A stretch of DNA of 64,000 bases from Novibacillus thermophilus (GCF_002005165.1 NZ_CP019699.1:1240001-1304000), one strand, 5' to 3'. Shown: positions 52,992-61,722, numbered from the stretch's first letter. A program made the numbers and translations. The notes: generated by a model from the letters alone, not told the origin.

Positions 52992-54125
52992 ATGCAAAAC
53001 GAAAGGGAAATCAACACATTACAGTTTGCGTCGTTAGCGTTTCACTTTACAACGGGGAGTTCGATTTTGATTATTCCTTCGCTACTCGCTGAAAGAGCCA
53101 AACAAGACGCCTGGCTCGCAGCTATCGTGGCAACCGCCTGCGGGCTGCTCCTCGTCTGCTTGTACAACGCCCTCGGCAGCCGCTACCCTGATTTGAATCT
53201 GGCCGAGTACAGTGAACGCGTTTTCGGCAAGTGGATCGGAAAGACGGTGTCGCTCTTGTTTGCTAGTTTTGCCTTGGTGTTGTCCGCCCTCGTCCTCGAA
53301 AATATCGGGGTTTTTATCACGATTGAGATGATGCCGGAAACGCCGATTGGGGTCATTCACGCCCTGATGCTGTGGGTCGTAGTGCTGGGCGTCTTTTTGG
53401 AGCTGAAGACCCTGGGGAGGGCGGCAGAAATCTTTTTTATACTGGTGACGGTTATTTACATTTTAACAGTCACCCTTATTCTGCCCCACGCTTCCATTGA
53501 AAACATCCAGCCCGTCCTCGCTGGCGGCATCAAACCGGTTCTGCTGGGGAGCCTCACGTTTATTGGTGTCCCGTTTCTCGAGCTTGTCGTATTCCTGATG
53601 CTCTATCCACACGTCAAGAAAACGGCGGATGGGAAAAAGGGATTTCTCATCGGGACTGCCCTTTCTAGTTTTTGGCTGTCCCTGGCAGTGTTGGTTACCA
53701 TCCTCTCCCTGTCTGCCACGATAACGGAACTGCTAGTATTTCCGACCTATTACGTAGTAAAAAAGATTAATGTAGCGGAATTTATTCAGCGCGTGGAAGC
53801 CGGATTAGCGGTGCTCTGGTTTGTCAGCATTTTCTTCAAAACCACCATCTGTTTTTATGCGGGGGTTCACGCACTGGCCCGTTCTTTGAGCTTGAGGTCT
53901 CACCGTCCGCTGGTCATCCCGCTTGCGCTCATCGTTTTCTTTTTATCCACCAACGCCTTTAAAACGTACGCTTACTTTTACGAGGTTGTCGTTTACATTT
54001 GGCCGTTCTGCGCCGCCACTTTCGGCCTCGTGTTGCCGCTGCTTCTCTTGGGAGGAACGTTCATCCGGAGACGCATGGCCGGCGGCACCAGGGGGGAAAG
54101 GCCTTCCACGCGCTTCAAGTCATGA
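52992..54125 (+). CDS. GerB-family spore germination permease, B subunit
   Basis: A 377-residue membrane protein with ten helices of the APC superfamily: INTLQFASLAFHFTTGSSILI, RYPDLNLAEYSERVFGKWIGK and FPTYYVVKKINVAEFIQRVE. GerB proteins bind the germinant. With the A and C subunits it would form one complete receptor; germinant type is unknown. Confidence 0.92.
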   Translation: MQNEREINTLQFASLAFHFTTGSSILIIPSLLAERAKQDAWLAAIVATACGLLLVCLYNALGSRYPDLNLAEYSERVFGKWIGKTVSLLFASFALVLSALVLENIGVFITIEMMPETPIGVIHALMLWVVVLGVFLELKTLGRAAEIFFILVTVIYILTVTLILPHASIENIQPVLAGGIKPVLLGSLTFIGVPFLELVVFLMLYPHVKKTADGKKGFLIGTALSSFWLSLAVLVTILSLSATITELLVFPTYYVVKKINVAEFIQRVEAGLAVLWFVSIFFKTTICFYAGVHALARSLSLRSHRPLVIPLALIVFFLSTNAFKTYAYFYEVVVYIWPFCAATFGLVLPLLLLGGTFIRRRMAGGTRGERPSTRFKS

Positions 54126-54260
54126 CCTTGAAGTCAGCGTTCGCATCGAGCATCATAGATGTAGGAAACGTTACAACAACTTAGCTTGCAGGAACATTCC
54201 ATCGATTTGTGTCGTGCCTCATTTTTTCGGTAAGTACAACCCCTTGAGGTGATGACAGAA

Positions 54261-54404
54261 ATGTGGCGGAACACCAACTGGTTGGAATGGAAGCATGGGG
54301 GTGTAACCGTAAGCGGTTGTAGGGCACGTCTCGTGGTGACAGAGGCGACGTCGGGAGAGAAGCACGCACAGTGTTTCACTTTCTCGACTTTCAATTTTTT
54401 TTAG
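54261..54404 (+). CDS. Possible 47-residue ORF in the gerB-lipase gap
   Basis: The 294-bp gap after the germination permease contains one short frame with a good site (GAGGTGAT, 7 bases before ATG 54261) and a TAG at 54402. The peptide (MWRNTNWLEWKHGG...) has two cysteines and no recognised domain. It may be chance. Nothing else in the gap could be identified. Confidence 0.3.
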   Translation: MWRNTNWLEWKHGGVTVSGCRARLVVTEATSGEKHAQCFTFSTFNFF

Positions 54405-54419
54405 CGGGGGTGTCGTGGG

Positions 54420-55241
54420 GTGAACGATTGGCGTGAGGTCCCGGTGTCTTCAACTCTAAAGGCGAGCTTACTCATTGTGCACGGTGCGGGTGAACACTAC
54501 AGTCGACATTTAGAACTGGCGCACACCTTCGCCCGAGCCGGCTATTACGTCGGGATGGGGGATTTGCCGGGGTACGGTCGTGCCAAAGGGCGACGCGGCC
54601 ACATCGAAAACTTTCAGGAGTACGTGGACACGGTTCAGACGTGGGCGGAGAGGCTCGGCAAACAGTGTCCGAGTGTGCCGCGTTTTATTTTTGGGCACAG
54701 CTTAGGCGGACTGGTTACCGCGCGCTTGATAGAGCAACAGAAGGGAGACAGGTGGAACGGAGTGATTTTGTCTTCCCCGTGTTTCGGGCTGACACTTGCA
54801 GTACCCGGTTGGAAAAAGCGGTTGGCCAGAGTGCTGGAGTACGTGTGGCCGACCCTCAGGTTTAAGAGCGGTATTGACAGTGGCGCCCTCTGCCGCAATC
54901 CTGACGTGCGCAGACAGTACCAAACCGATCCCCTCGTCGTAAAGAAAGTGAGTGTCCAGTGGTACTGGGAACTGCAGAAAGCGTTAACCCTCGTCCACGA
55001 AGACGTCGACCGGTTTTGCTCACCCGTGTTAATCTTGCAAGGGGGTGAGGACCGGGTGGTCGATCCGGCGGCGACACGGCGCTGGTACGATCGTGTGCCA
55101 GTCGATGACAAGCACCTCATCTGGGTCGAGGACGGATACCACGAACTCCTTCAAGACTTTGGAAAAGAGGAGTTGATGAAAAAGTTAGTCGCTTGGGCAG
55201 ATTTGCGCATACAGAATGACACATTGACAAATAAAGTATAA
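54420..55241 (+). CDS. Alpha/beta hydrolase, YtpA-like (phospho)lipase
   Basis: A 273-residue serine hydrolase of the monoacylglycerol lipase group: oxyanion region IVHGAGEHYSRH, MGDLPGYGRAKGRRGHI, nucleophile elbow FGHSLGGLV, ILSSPCFGL, acid residue in LQGGEDRVVDP and catalytic His in DGYHELLQD. The similarity in layout to B. subtilis YtpA, a phospholipase linked to the lysophospholipid antibiotic bacilysocin, is marked (MGDLPGxG, VSxxWYxEL). The GTG start lies after GGGGGTG. Cytosolic, no signal peptide. Confidence 0.83.
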   Translation: MNDWREVPVSSTLKASLLIVHGAGEHYSRHLELAHTFARAGYYVGMGDLPGYGRAKGRRGHIENFQEYVDTVQTWAERLGKQCPSVPRFIFGHSLGGLVTARLIEQQKGDRWNGVILSSPCFGLTLAVPGWKKRLARVLEYVWPTLRFKSGIDSGALCRNPDVRRQYQTDPLVVKKVSVQWYWELQKALTLVHEDVDRFCSPVLILQGGEDRVVDPAATRRWYDRVPVDDKHLIWVEDGYHELLQDFGKEELMKKLVAWADLRIQNDTLTNKV

Positions 55242-55259
55242 CACATTAAACTTTAATGT
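55224..55259 (+). promoter_or_regulatory. Promoter of the SR1P-like gene with palindromic operator
   Basis: -35 TTGACA (55224-55229), 17-bp spacer and -10 TAAACT (55247-55252). A perfect palindrome ACATTAAA-C-TTTAATGT (55243-55259) covers the -10 box. It overlaps the last codons of the lipase gene. In B. subtilis the SR1 promoter is repressed by CcpN and CcpA; whether this palindrome is such a site is unknown. Confidence 0.65.
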
Positions 55260-55301
55260 AACGCAATATATTAACGGCTCACAAAACGGGGAGGGGAGTA
55301 C

Positions 55302-55430
55302 GTGGGCATTATCATCTGCCAGTATTGCGGCCTCGTGATCGAATACGTCGAGCACGAGAAAGTTTCCAAATTGTACGCAGCTTGTCACCAATGCGATGCA
55401 ACAGAAAACACGGCGGCAGAAGAAGATTGA
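55302..55430 (+). CDS. sr1P: GapA-binding peptide SR1P-like
   Basis: A 42-residue protein starting at GTG 55302, with GGGGAGGGGAG directly upstream. The sequence MGIIICQYCGLVIEY then EKVSKLYAACHQC follows the SR1P pattern (MGTIVCQDC, then EKVTVLYGKCGSC) and has two CxxC pairs. SR1P in B. subtilis is encoded by the dual-function RNA SR1; the peptide binds GapA and promotes its interaction with RNase J1. Own promoter and terminator match a ~220-nt SR1-like RNA. Whether the RNA also base-pairs with an mRNA cannot be judged. Confidence 0.8.
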   Translation: MGIIICQYCGLVIEYVEHEKVSKLYAACHQCDATENTAAEED

Positions 55431-55436
55431 GCAGAG

Positions 55437-55461
55437 CCGTCCCGCTTGCGGGACGGTTTTC
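55437..55461 (+). terminator. Terminator of the SR1P-like RNA
   Basis: CCGTCCCG (55437-55444), CTTG loop and CGGGACGG (55449-55456) followed by TTTTCTT. The 230 bases from here to korA hold only AT-rich DNA with a TATGAT box near 55608. Confidence 0.9.
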
Positions 55462-55691
55462 TTAATCTCCATTTGTTATATATCAGTTTTTGATTAATAT
55501 TGTTACAGTGGGAGCAAAGGCGATATTGAATAGGAAAATTACGGGGTTGTAGAGTATAACAATGAAAATAATCGAAAGGAACAGTTTTCTTTTGGCGCGG
55601 AAACTGATATGATAAACTTGAAATTAGTTTAATTAGCTCGACTCTGAAGGGATTGAAGTTTCACAAAACGATAAAGGCGAGGTGATGTCAA

Positions 55692-57461
55692 ATGACGAGG
55701 GAATTGACGTGGAAAGTCGGAGGAGCACAGGGAGAAGGCATCGACAGCACGGGTGAAATATTTGCCATGACGTTAAACCGCCGCGGGCATTACATTTTTG
55801 CCTACCGGCACTTCATGTCGTTGATTAAAGGCGGACATACAAACTTTAAAGTGCGAGTCGCCTCCGACAAAGTGGGGTACCACGGGGATGGTCTGGATGT
55901 GCTCATCGCCTTTGACCAAAAGACGATTGACTACAACTGGCACGAATTAAATGAAAACGCTGTCCTCATCTACGACTCCAGCAGGATCAAGTCTCCGTCC
56001 ATACCGGAAGATAAACCGGGCGTGTCGCTGTGTCCCGTACCGGTGACCGACATGGCGAAAGAAGTCGGGAGTGCGATCATGAAGAACATGGTGGCTTGCG
56101 GGGTGTCAGCTGCTGTCGTCGGACTGAAACCGGACATTTTTGACACCCTTATCCAAGACCGGTTCGGCAAGAAAGGTGAAAAAATTGTCGAAAGCAATAA
56201 GTCGGCGATCAAAGCCGGTTACGACTACGCGATGAAACAGTTCGGCGTGCTGAAGTCGGTCCCGGAAGCCACCCTGGAAAAAGACGGCGGAGGCCACGTG
56301 TTCTTGTCCGGCAACGAGGCGATCAGCATGGGGGCACTGTTTGCCGGCTGCCGTTTTCTTGCGGCTTACCCGATCACACCGGCGACGGAGATCTTGTACT
56401 GGGCACTGGCCCACTGGCCGAAATACGGGGGGAAAATTGTACAGGCTGAAGACGAAATTGCCGCCTGCATCATGGCCATTGGGGCGAATTACGCCGGCAC
56501 GCGGGCGATGACGTCTACTTCCGGTCCCGGGTTGTCCCTCATGCAGGAAGCGATCGGACTGGCCGGTATTTCCGAAACCCCCCTCGTCATCGTCGACGTC
56601 ATGCGGGGCGGTCCGGGAACGGGATTGCCGACGAAGACGGAACAGTCGGATCTGAATGAACTGATGTACGGGTCCCACGGCGAAATTCCGCGCATCGTGC
56701 TCACGCCGTCGACAGTGGAAGAGTGTTTTGACTTTACCATTCAGGCGTTTAATCTGGCAGAGAAATACCAATGTCCCGTCATTGTGGCCTCTGATCTCTT
56801 TTTAGGCATGTCCAAGCAGTCCTTAAGCGTCGATGACATCGATTTGGAACACATTGAAATTGACCGCGGGAACATCCTCACCGATGAACAGTTGGCCGCA
56901 CTGGAGGAAAGGGCTTATCAGCGGTATAAAATCACTGAGTCGGGTATTTCACCGCGTACAATTCCCGGCCAGAAAAACGGGATGTTTACCGCCCTCTCCA
57001 ACGAACACAGTGAAGGCAGTCCCGTTGAAATCGAAGACCCGGAAACGCGCAAACGGATGATGGACAAACGGATGAAAAAATTAAAGGACTTCGACTTCGG
57101 AGAGCGGGCTTATGAGTATGACGGCCCGGAAGAGACGGACATCACCCTGGCCGGGTTCGGATCGACTGTTTCGCAAATGAAAGAAGCGCAAGCGATCCTC
57201 GAAAGGGAAGGGCTCAAAGTGGGTCGGTTGACAGTGAAAGTCGTGAAGCCGTTCCCGGACGAAGCAGTGAAGCGCGTGTTGCAGGGAGCGGGCCACATCG
57301 TCGTCGTGGAAAATAACGCAACCGGCCAATTCGCAGATCTACTCAAGCAGCGAGTCGGGTTTCACGACAAAATCTCAAACTGTTTGAAATATGACGGTGA
57401 TCCTTTTACGGTCAAGGAGATTTTGGATCATTGTGAACAGTTTAAAGGGGTGACAGTTTAA
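55692..57461 (+). CDS. korA: 2-oxoacid:ferredoxin oxidoreductase, alpha (fused gamma-alpha) subunit
   Basis: A 589-residue protein. The N-terminal ~190 residues are the gamma domain (GGAQGEGIDSTGEIFAMTLN); the rest is the pyrimidine-binding alpha domain with GNEAISMGALFAGCRFLAAY, PITPATEI, TSTSGPGLSLMQEAIGLAG and the C-terminal FADLLKQ. With KorB it oxidatively decarboxylates a 2-oxoacid, most likely 2-oxoglutarate, with ferredoxin as electron acceptor. In aerobic bacilli it can supplement or replace the 2-oxoglutarate dehydrogenase complex. RBS AGGTGATG. Confidence 0.92.
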   Translation: MTRELTWKVGGAQGEGIDSTGEIFAMTLNRRGHYIFAYRHFMSLIKGGHTNFKVRVASDKVGYHGDGLDVLIAFDQKTIDYNWHELNENAVLIYDSSRIKSPSIPEDKPGVSLCPVPVTDMAKEVGSAIMKNMVACGVSAAVVGLKPDIFDTLIQDRFGKKGEKIVESNKSAIKAGYDYAMKQFGVLKSVPEATLEKDGGGHVFLSGNEAISMGALFAGCRFLAAYPITPATEILYWALAHWPKYGGKIVQAEDEIAACIMAIGANYAGTRAMTSTSGPGLSLMQEAIGLAGISETPLVIVDVMRGGPGTGLPTKTEQSDLNELMYGSHGEIPRIVLTPSTVEECFDFTIQAFNLAEKYQCPVIVASDLFLGMSKQSLSVDDIDLEHIEIDRGNILTDEQLAALEERAYQRYKITESGISPRTIPGQKNGMFTALSNEHSEGSPVEIEDPETRKRMMDKRMKKLKDFDFGERAYEYDGPEETDITLAGFGSTVSQMKEAQAILEREGLKVGRLTVKVVKPFPDEAVKRVLQGAGHIVVVENNATGQFADLLKQRVGFHDKISNCLKYDGDPFTVKEILDHCEQFKGVTV

Positions 57462-58324
57462 TGGCGACGGTGAAGGACTTTCGCGTGAAAGAAAAGCCGA
57501 CGTGGTGTCCGGGATGCGGGGATTTTGCCGTACTGTCTGCCTTACAGAAGGCGTGCGCCAATAACGGCCTGGAACCGGAGAACGTGGCGCTCATCACCGG
57601 GATCGGCTGCTCAGGTAAACTCGTCCAGCATTTCGGGTCTTACGGGTTTCACACCCTGCACGGCCGCTCCCTTCCGTCAGCCCAGGGGGTAAAACTCGGC
57701 AACCAAGACTTGACCGTCATTGCCGCCGGCGGGGACGGGGACGGTTACGGCATCGGGATGGGACACCTCATCCACAGTATCAGACGCAACATTGACTTAA
57801 CCTACATTGTCATGGACAACCACATTTACGGTTTGACGACAGGTCAAATGTCTCCGACGAGTAAAAAAGGGTTCAAGACGAAGACGTCGCCGCAAGGTTC
57901 AACGGAAGAGCCTGTCCGCGCCGTCGAGACGGCTATTGCCAACGGCATCAGCTATGTGGCGCAAGCCTTTTCCGGCGACGTAAAACATATGACAAAAATT
58001 TTCCAAGACGCCATTACCCACAAAGGGTTTGCCCTCGTCAACACGTTCAGCCCGTGTGTGACTTTTAACAAAGTGAACACGTACGAGTGGTTTAAAGACA
58101 ATCTGATCAATTTGGATGAAGAGGAAAGTTACGACCCGACAGACCGTGAAAAAGCTTTACACATCATGCACGAAAAAGCGGGAATGGTGTACGGCACCAT
58201 TTACAAAAATCCGCGCCCTGTCTTTAATGAAGAAATGTTGGGGGCATCTGACATTGCGGCGGCTAAGCTGGATTTGAATATCCCACTTGCAGAAAAGAGA
58301 GAGCTGCTGGCCACGTTCCGTTAA
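57461..58324 (+). CDS. korB: 2-oxoacid:ferredoxin oxidoreductase, beta subunit
   Basis: A 287-residue thiamin-diphosphate subunit: TWCPGCGDFAVLSAL (Cys ligands of the Fe-S cluster), TGIGCSGKLVQHFG, the TPP motif GGDGDGYGIGMGHLIHSIRR with DNHIYGLTTGQMSPTS, and CVTFNKVNTYEWF. It overlaps korA by one base and completes the enzyme. Confidence 0.93.
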   Translation: MATVKDFRVKEKPTWCPGCGDFAVLSALQKACANNGLEPENVALITGIGCSGKLVQHFGSYGFHTLHGRSLPSAQGVKLGNQDLTVIAAGGDGDGYGIGMGHLIHSIRRNIDLTYIVMDNHIYGLTTGQMSPTSKKGFKTKTSPQGSTEEPVRAVETAIANGISYVAQAFSGDVKHMTKIFQDAITHKGFALVNTFSPCVTFNKVNTYEWFKDNLINLDEEESYDPTDREKALHIMHEKAGMVYGTIYKNPRPVFNEEMLGASDIAAAKLDLNIPLAEKRELLATFR

Positions 58325-58354
58325 ACCGAATGATGTATATGACGTGATAAAAGG

Positions 58355-58400
58355 GCTGTTCCTTAAAGTCTTAACGACCGACTTTAGGGAACAGCTTTTT
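58355..58400 (+). terminator. Rho-independent terminator after korAB
   Basis: A 16-bp stem (58355-58370 with 58380-58395, one G-U pair) with a 9-base loop, followed by TTTTT. Confidence 0.95.
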
Positions 58401-58519
58401 CATACTCAATCGTACGGATGTACATGTTCGTCGGAAATAGTTGCCATGTATTTATATCATCCGTTATACTGACGGTAACGTTTAGGTAAACGACAGTCAA
58501 CCTGCATGAAGGAGCGAAT

Positions 58520-58710
58520 ATGGAAAAAATTTTAATGGTCGACGATGAAGCCGGTTGGATCCAAATGCTAAAACTTTGTTAAGACACCCTTCCAATGGTG
58601 TTGATTTTTTTGTTTATAATGCGGAAAACGATATGGCCTTGCCGTTGTCGAAATTAATGTTTATTGGGTTGACCTACCGCGTGTCCAAATGCTCCCCCTG
58701 GCAATGAAGG
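58520..58710 (+). pseudogene. Decayed two-component response regulator fragment
   Basis: ATG 58520, with AAGGAG 5 bases upstream, opens a frame reading MEKILMVDDEAGWIQMLKLC and then TAA at 58580. VDDE is the acidic pocket of a receiver domain. Downstream, other frames carry receiver-like bits (VYNAENDMALPLSKL; then VYWVDLPRVQMLPL, where the phospho-acceptor strand would be) broken by frameshifts and stops. The remainder of the receiver and the output domain are absent. A nearby kinase is not present. Confidence 0.55.
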
Positions 58711-58712
58711 TG

Positions 58713-59327
58713 TCATTCAAACGACAAGTGGTATAGTGGCTTTACGACAGTGAATGTGTTGCCGATGAGCTCGAGCAATTCATCACGGTTACGAAGGCGA
58801 TTGTCGTTCCGATTTAACGTGACCCCGCACAGAAACTCCGCTTTTTTTACGTTTTCCAAGCGGTCCAACAAGTTGATGACACCTTCCTTCCCCAATTGGG
58901 AAAGCGACGAGACCTCCGGTTGCGTGTGGTCGGGCGAGACAACGAAGTCCTTCGGCAAATTCGGCCATATTTCGTCGAGCTGTGCTTTCATCTGCCGAGC
59001 GAAGGTCGGCTTTTTTTCGCACTCGTAAATGAGCGCGAACCAGATGAACGCGTGTGTTTCCCACAGACCGACCTGAAAGTGGGGGAGAGACTTGTAGCCG
59101 CGCTTGCTCGTTGACCAAGCCACCCAAGTGCTGTCGGGCGGGTTAACGGTACGGCGGGCGTGTTTGGCCACGTGGGGGAAAAACGTATCACTGCATGAAG
59201 CTGTCAAAAAAGAGGATGTTTCTTCCCCGATTTTCGCTAGCTTAGGTTGAAGGCGCTCGCGTATAGCGCGCATGCGCGCATCCAGGCCTTCGATGGTAAA
59301 CACGTCAAAGTCTTTGTCGGTAAACAC
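58713..59327 (-). CDS. YktB-family protein (DUF1054)
   Basis: A 204-residue soluble protein with FTIEGLDARMRAIRERLQPKL, HVAKHARRTVNPPDSTWVAW and PHFQVGLWETHAFIWFA, diagnostic of DUF1054 (YktB). Function unknown. The GTG start follows GGAGGGATCACC. Confidence 0.9.
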   Translation of the reverse strand: MFTDKDFDVFTIEGLDARMRAIRERLQPKLAKIGEETSSFLTASCSDTFFPHVAKHARRTVNPPDSTWVAWSTSKRGYKSLPHFQVGLWETHAFIWFALIYECEKKPTFARQMKAQLDEIWPNLPKDFVVSPDHTQPEVSSLSQLGKEGVINLLDRLENVKKAEFLCGVTLNRNDNRLRNRDELLELIGNTFTVVKPLYHLSFE

Positions 59328-59577
59328 GGTGATCCCTCCAATCTTTTCTTTTAATATACCACGCTGTCACCAATCTTACTTCTCGCAAACGGGTCATAGC
59401 CGTGACCGTTTGTGCGTGGCCGGAGTACGCTATATGGACGAAACCTTCATCATTTTAATAAATTCTGCCATGTAAGTCCATTCATTGGGTTTAATTGGAT
59501 CAGGATGAGGGCATGCTGTAATTAAAACAATCTTTCGCAACGGACAGCGAAAGATGACGATTGGAAAGAGGTGCAGC

Positions 59578-59775
59578 GTGACCGTGGAAGACGTGATCAA
59601 GGCGTTTAAATCAAAGGATTCTGAGAAGCGAATACCTGTGTTGAAAATGGAGATTGACTACGAGTTAGCAGAGCTGTATGAGGCGATCCAGGAGAAAAAC
59701 ACTCACCGCGTCGACCAATGTAAAGCCCGTCTAGCCGAATTGCGGCGTGAAATGCTGCAATTGGAAGTGATATAA
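59578..59775 (+). CDS. Small helical protein of unknown function
   Basis: A 65-residue, highly charged, probably all-helical protein (ELAELYEAIQEKNTHRVDQC and ARLAELRREMLQLE). GTG 59578 is preferred over ATG 59554 because AGAGGTG lies before it. It has its own terminator. I do not recognise the family; a coiled coil or small partner protein is likely. Confidence 0.55.
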   Translation: MTVEDVIKAFKSKDSEKRIPVLKMEIDYELAELYEAIQEKNTHRVDQCKARLAELRREMLQLEVI

Positions 59776-59819
59776 CGCTGACAAAATCAGTCTTCAATCT
59801 TTTCTGTGCCGGTCAGAAA

Positions 59820-59850
59820 GTGTATCCTGTACTGTAGGGTACACTTTTTT
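59820..59850 (+). terminator. Rho-independent terminator
   Basis: A 9-bp stem (59820-59828 with 59836-59844, one G-U pair), 7-base loop and six T, located 45 bases after the small helical protein gene. Confidence 0.88.
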
Positions 59851-59871
59851 CATGAAAAGGGGTTTCGTGCG

Positions 59872-60774
59872 ATGGGTTTAAGAGCTGTCGGATTTATCGG
59901 TTTGGGTACGATGGGGTTGCCCATGACCCGTCATCTAATTGAAAAAGGTTACGACGTGCATGTGAAGAGCCGCAGCCGCGGCCCCGTTGAAAAGGCTTTG
60001 GCATGGGGCGCGAAAGAAGCAAGCAGTCCCTGCGAGTTGGCCCAGACCGTTGATGTCCTGATGATGTGTTTACCTTTGCCGGAGACGGTGGAGGATGTCG
60101 TTTTTGGTGAACAGGGCATTGTTCACGGGGCGCGGGAAGGTCTCATTGTGGCGGATCACAGCACTGTCAGCCCGGCGTTGAACAAGAAAGTGGCCGAATC
60201 TCTGGCGGAAAAAGGTGCCGGTTTCCTCGATGCGCCGATCAGCGGTGGCCCGATGGGGGCTGAAGCGGGTACGCTGACGGTGATGGTGGGCGGAGAGAAA
60301 GATCACTTCACGCGGGCGAAGCCTGTCTTCGACGCTTTCGGAAAAAACGTCGTCCACGTCGGTGATGTGGGCAGCGGCAGTGGGGTCAAGCTGGTGAACC
60401 AGCTGCTCGTCGGGGTTCATACGGCGGCCCTCTCGGAAGCTTTCGTGTTGGCGGTAAAAGCCGGCTTGGACCCGCAGCTCGTGACGGACGTCATTCGGAA
60501 TTCCACGGGACACAGCTACATGATCGACCGGACGATCGACTTGATTCAAGATCGCGATTTTGCCCAAAGGTTCAGTATCGACTTACTTTTGAAAGACATG
60601 AAGTTAGCATCCCAATGGGCCGGTGAACTGAACAGCCCCCTCGACCTCGGTCGGCTGGCGGAAGAAATGGTGCACAATGCGCAGAGAGCCGGCTACGGAA
60701 AGCAAGACGTGGCCGCCGTGATCCGCCCGGTTGAGGAGAAAGCCGGGGTCAAAGTTCAACGTCTGTCGCCATGA
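59872..60774 (+). CDS. NAD(P)-dependent beta-hydroxyacid dehydrogenase (HIBADH family)
   Basis: A 300-residue protein: Rossmann start [17 protein letters not shown], substrate-binding [20 protein letters not shown], and the catalytic lysine in [15 protein letters not shown]. The family includes 3-hydroxyisobutyrate dehydrogenase, tartronate semialdehyde reductase and glyoxylate/succinic semialdehyde reductases; the sequence does not fix the substrate. ATG 59872 has AAAAGGGG upstream. It overlaps the EndoIII-like gene by 4 bases (ATGA), forming an operon with it. Confidence 0.87.
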   Translation: MGLRAVGFIGLGTMGLPMTRHLIEKGYDVHVKSRSRGPVEKALAWGAKEASSPCELAQTVDVLMMCLPLPETVEDVVFGEQGIVHGAREGLIVADHSTVSPALNKKVAESLAEKGAGFLDAPISGGPMGAEAGTLTVMVGGEKDHFTRAKPVFDAFGKNVVHVGDVGSGSGVKLVNQLLVGVHTAALSEAFVLAVKAGLDPQLVTDVIRNSTGHSYMIDRTIDLIQDRDFAQRFSIDLLLKDMKLASQWAGELNSPLDLGRLAEEMVHNAQRAGYGKQDVAAVIRPVEEKAGVKVQRLSP

Positions 60775-61421
60775 ACTGGCAACGTGTCTATGACGTACTG
60801 GCCCATCTGTTCCCCGCCTTGTCCGTCAGTCGCTGGTGGGGAATCGACGATCCGTACGAGAGAAGCTGGGGATGCGTCCTCGTGCAAAATACGACGTGGC
60901 ACAATGCGTCGTTGGCGTTAAATCGCTTGCGGGAGCACGGCCTCACCAGCATTGTTTACATGTCGGAAGTGGAGGTTGACCGGTTGGCCCAAGTCATTCG
61001 GCCTGCCGGTTTTTACAGTCGAAAGGCAGAGACGTTAAAACGATTGGCCGCGTGGTGGGTGCGACACGGTGGCGTCGAAGGAGTGGAGAGCTTAAAGACT
61101 GGGCGCATACGCCGTGAGTTGTTGGGCATGAAAGGAATCGGTGAAGAAACAGCCGACACTTTGTTGCTGTACGTGTTGGACCGCAAGACGTTCATCGGGG
61201 ATCAGTACTCGCGCCGGTTTGTCAACAGGGTGACGGGTGAGAAGAAAAGGACATATGACGCCATACGGCGGGAGGTTCTTGCGGCGGGGTTGAAAACGCA
61301 CGATTTACAACTGCTGCACGCTTACATCGTAGAGTTCGGCAAGCAGTTTTGCCGCAAGCGAAACCCGGACTGCCCAGCGTGCCCGTTCGCCGAATATTGC
61401 CATTATAGTTTCAGGGGGTAG
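60771..61421 (+). CDS. Endonuclease III-related HhH-GPD DNA glycosylase with 4Fe-4S cluster
   Basis: A 216-residue base-excision-repair protein. The helix-hairpin-helix is LLGMKGIGEETADTLLLYVL and the conserved Asp is in TFIGDQYSRR. A C-terminal CRKRNPDCPACPFAEYC gives the C-x6-C-x2-C-x5-C cluster ligands of EndoIII. Where EndoIII has GxKTAN with the Schiff-base Lys, this has GEETAD, so the lyase nucleophile appears to be missing and it may be a monofunctional glycosylase. Not Nth itself; the EndoIII-related branch is meant. Confidence 0.82.
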   Translation: MNWQRVYDVLAHLFPALSVSRWWGIDDPYERSWGCVLVQNTTWHNASLALNRLREHGLTSIVYMSEVEVDRLAQVIRPAGFYSRKAETLKRLAAWWVRHGGVEGVESLKTGRIRRELLGMKGIGEETADTLLLYVLDRKTFIGDQYSRRFVNRVTGEKKRTYDAIRREVLAAGLKTHDLQLLHAYIVEFGKQFCRKRNPDCPACPFAEYCHYSFRG

Positions 61422-61427
61422 CCCACG

Positions 61428-61700
61428 TTGGACATCGTGTACGAAGTGTTTGACAATTTTTGGACGGCGTACATCGCCATTTTTGTGATGACCGCCATCA
61501 TTTTTAGAGTCGCTTTTGTCAAGCGGTTGCCCGTCTTGAAGGCTGTCGCCGCTTATGTCGTGTTAGCCGTGGGGTGTTACATTTTTACGATCATGCACAT
61601 TTTTCGCTTTCCGGTGATCCCTGCCTTGGCGATCACCCTCGTCATCGTGGCGGTGGCGCGTTTGCGCATGATCATTTCTGACCGTCAGCGCTCGGAGTAA
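61428..61700 (+). CDS. YlaH-like membrane protein
   Basis: A 90-residue protein with three hydrophobic helices (FWTAYIAIFVMTAIIFRV, VVLAVGCYIFTIMHIF, ALAITLVIVAVARLRM), as in YlaH. TTG start with AGGGGGT 8 bases upstream. Neighbouring ylaI- and ylaJ-like genes echo the B. subtilis yla cluster, though orientation differs. Confidence 0.78.
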   Translation: MDIVYEVFDNFWTAYIAIFVMTAIIFRVAFVKRLPVLKAVAAYVVLAVGCYIFTIMHIFRFPVIPALAITLVIVAVARLRMIISDRQRSE

Positions 61701-61722
61701 ACAGGTGAGGAGGGAAGTAAGG

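Noticed and set aside
54126-54419. T-box or other riboswitch ahead of the lipase gene
   Set aside because: Some GGAAC-like and hairpin bits occur, but there is no T-box core, specifier loop or terminator/antiterminator pair.
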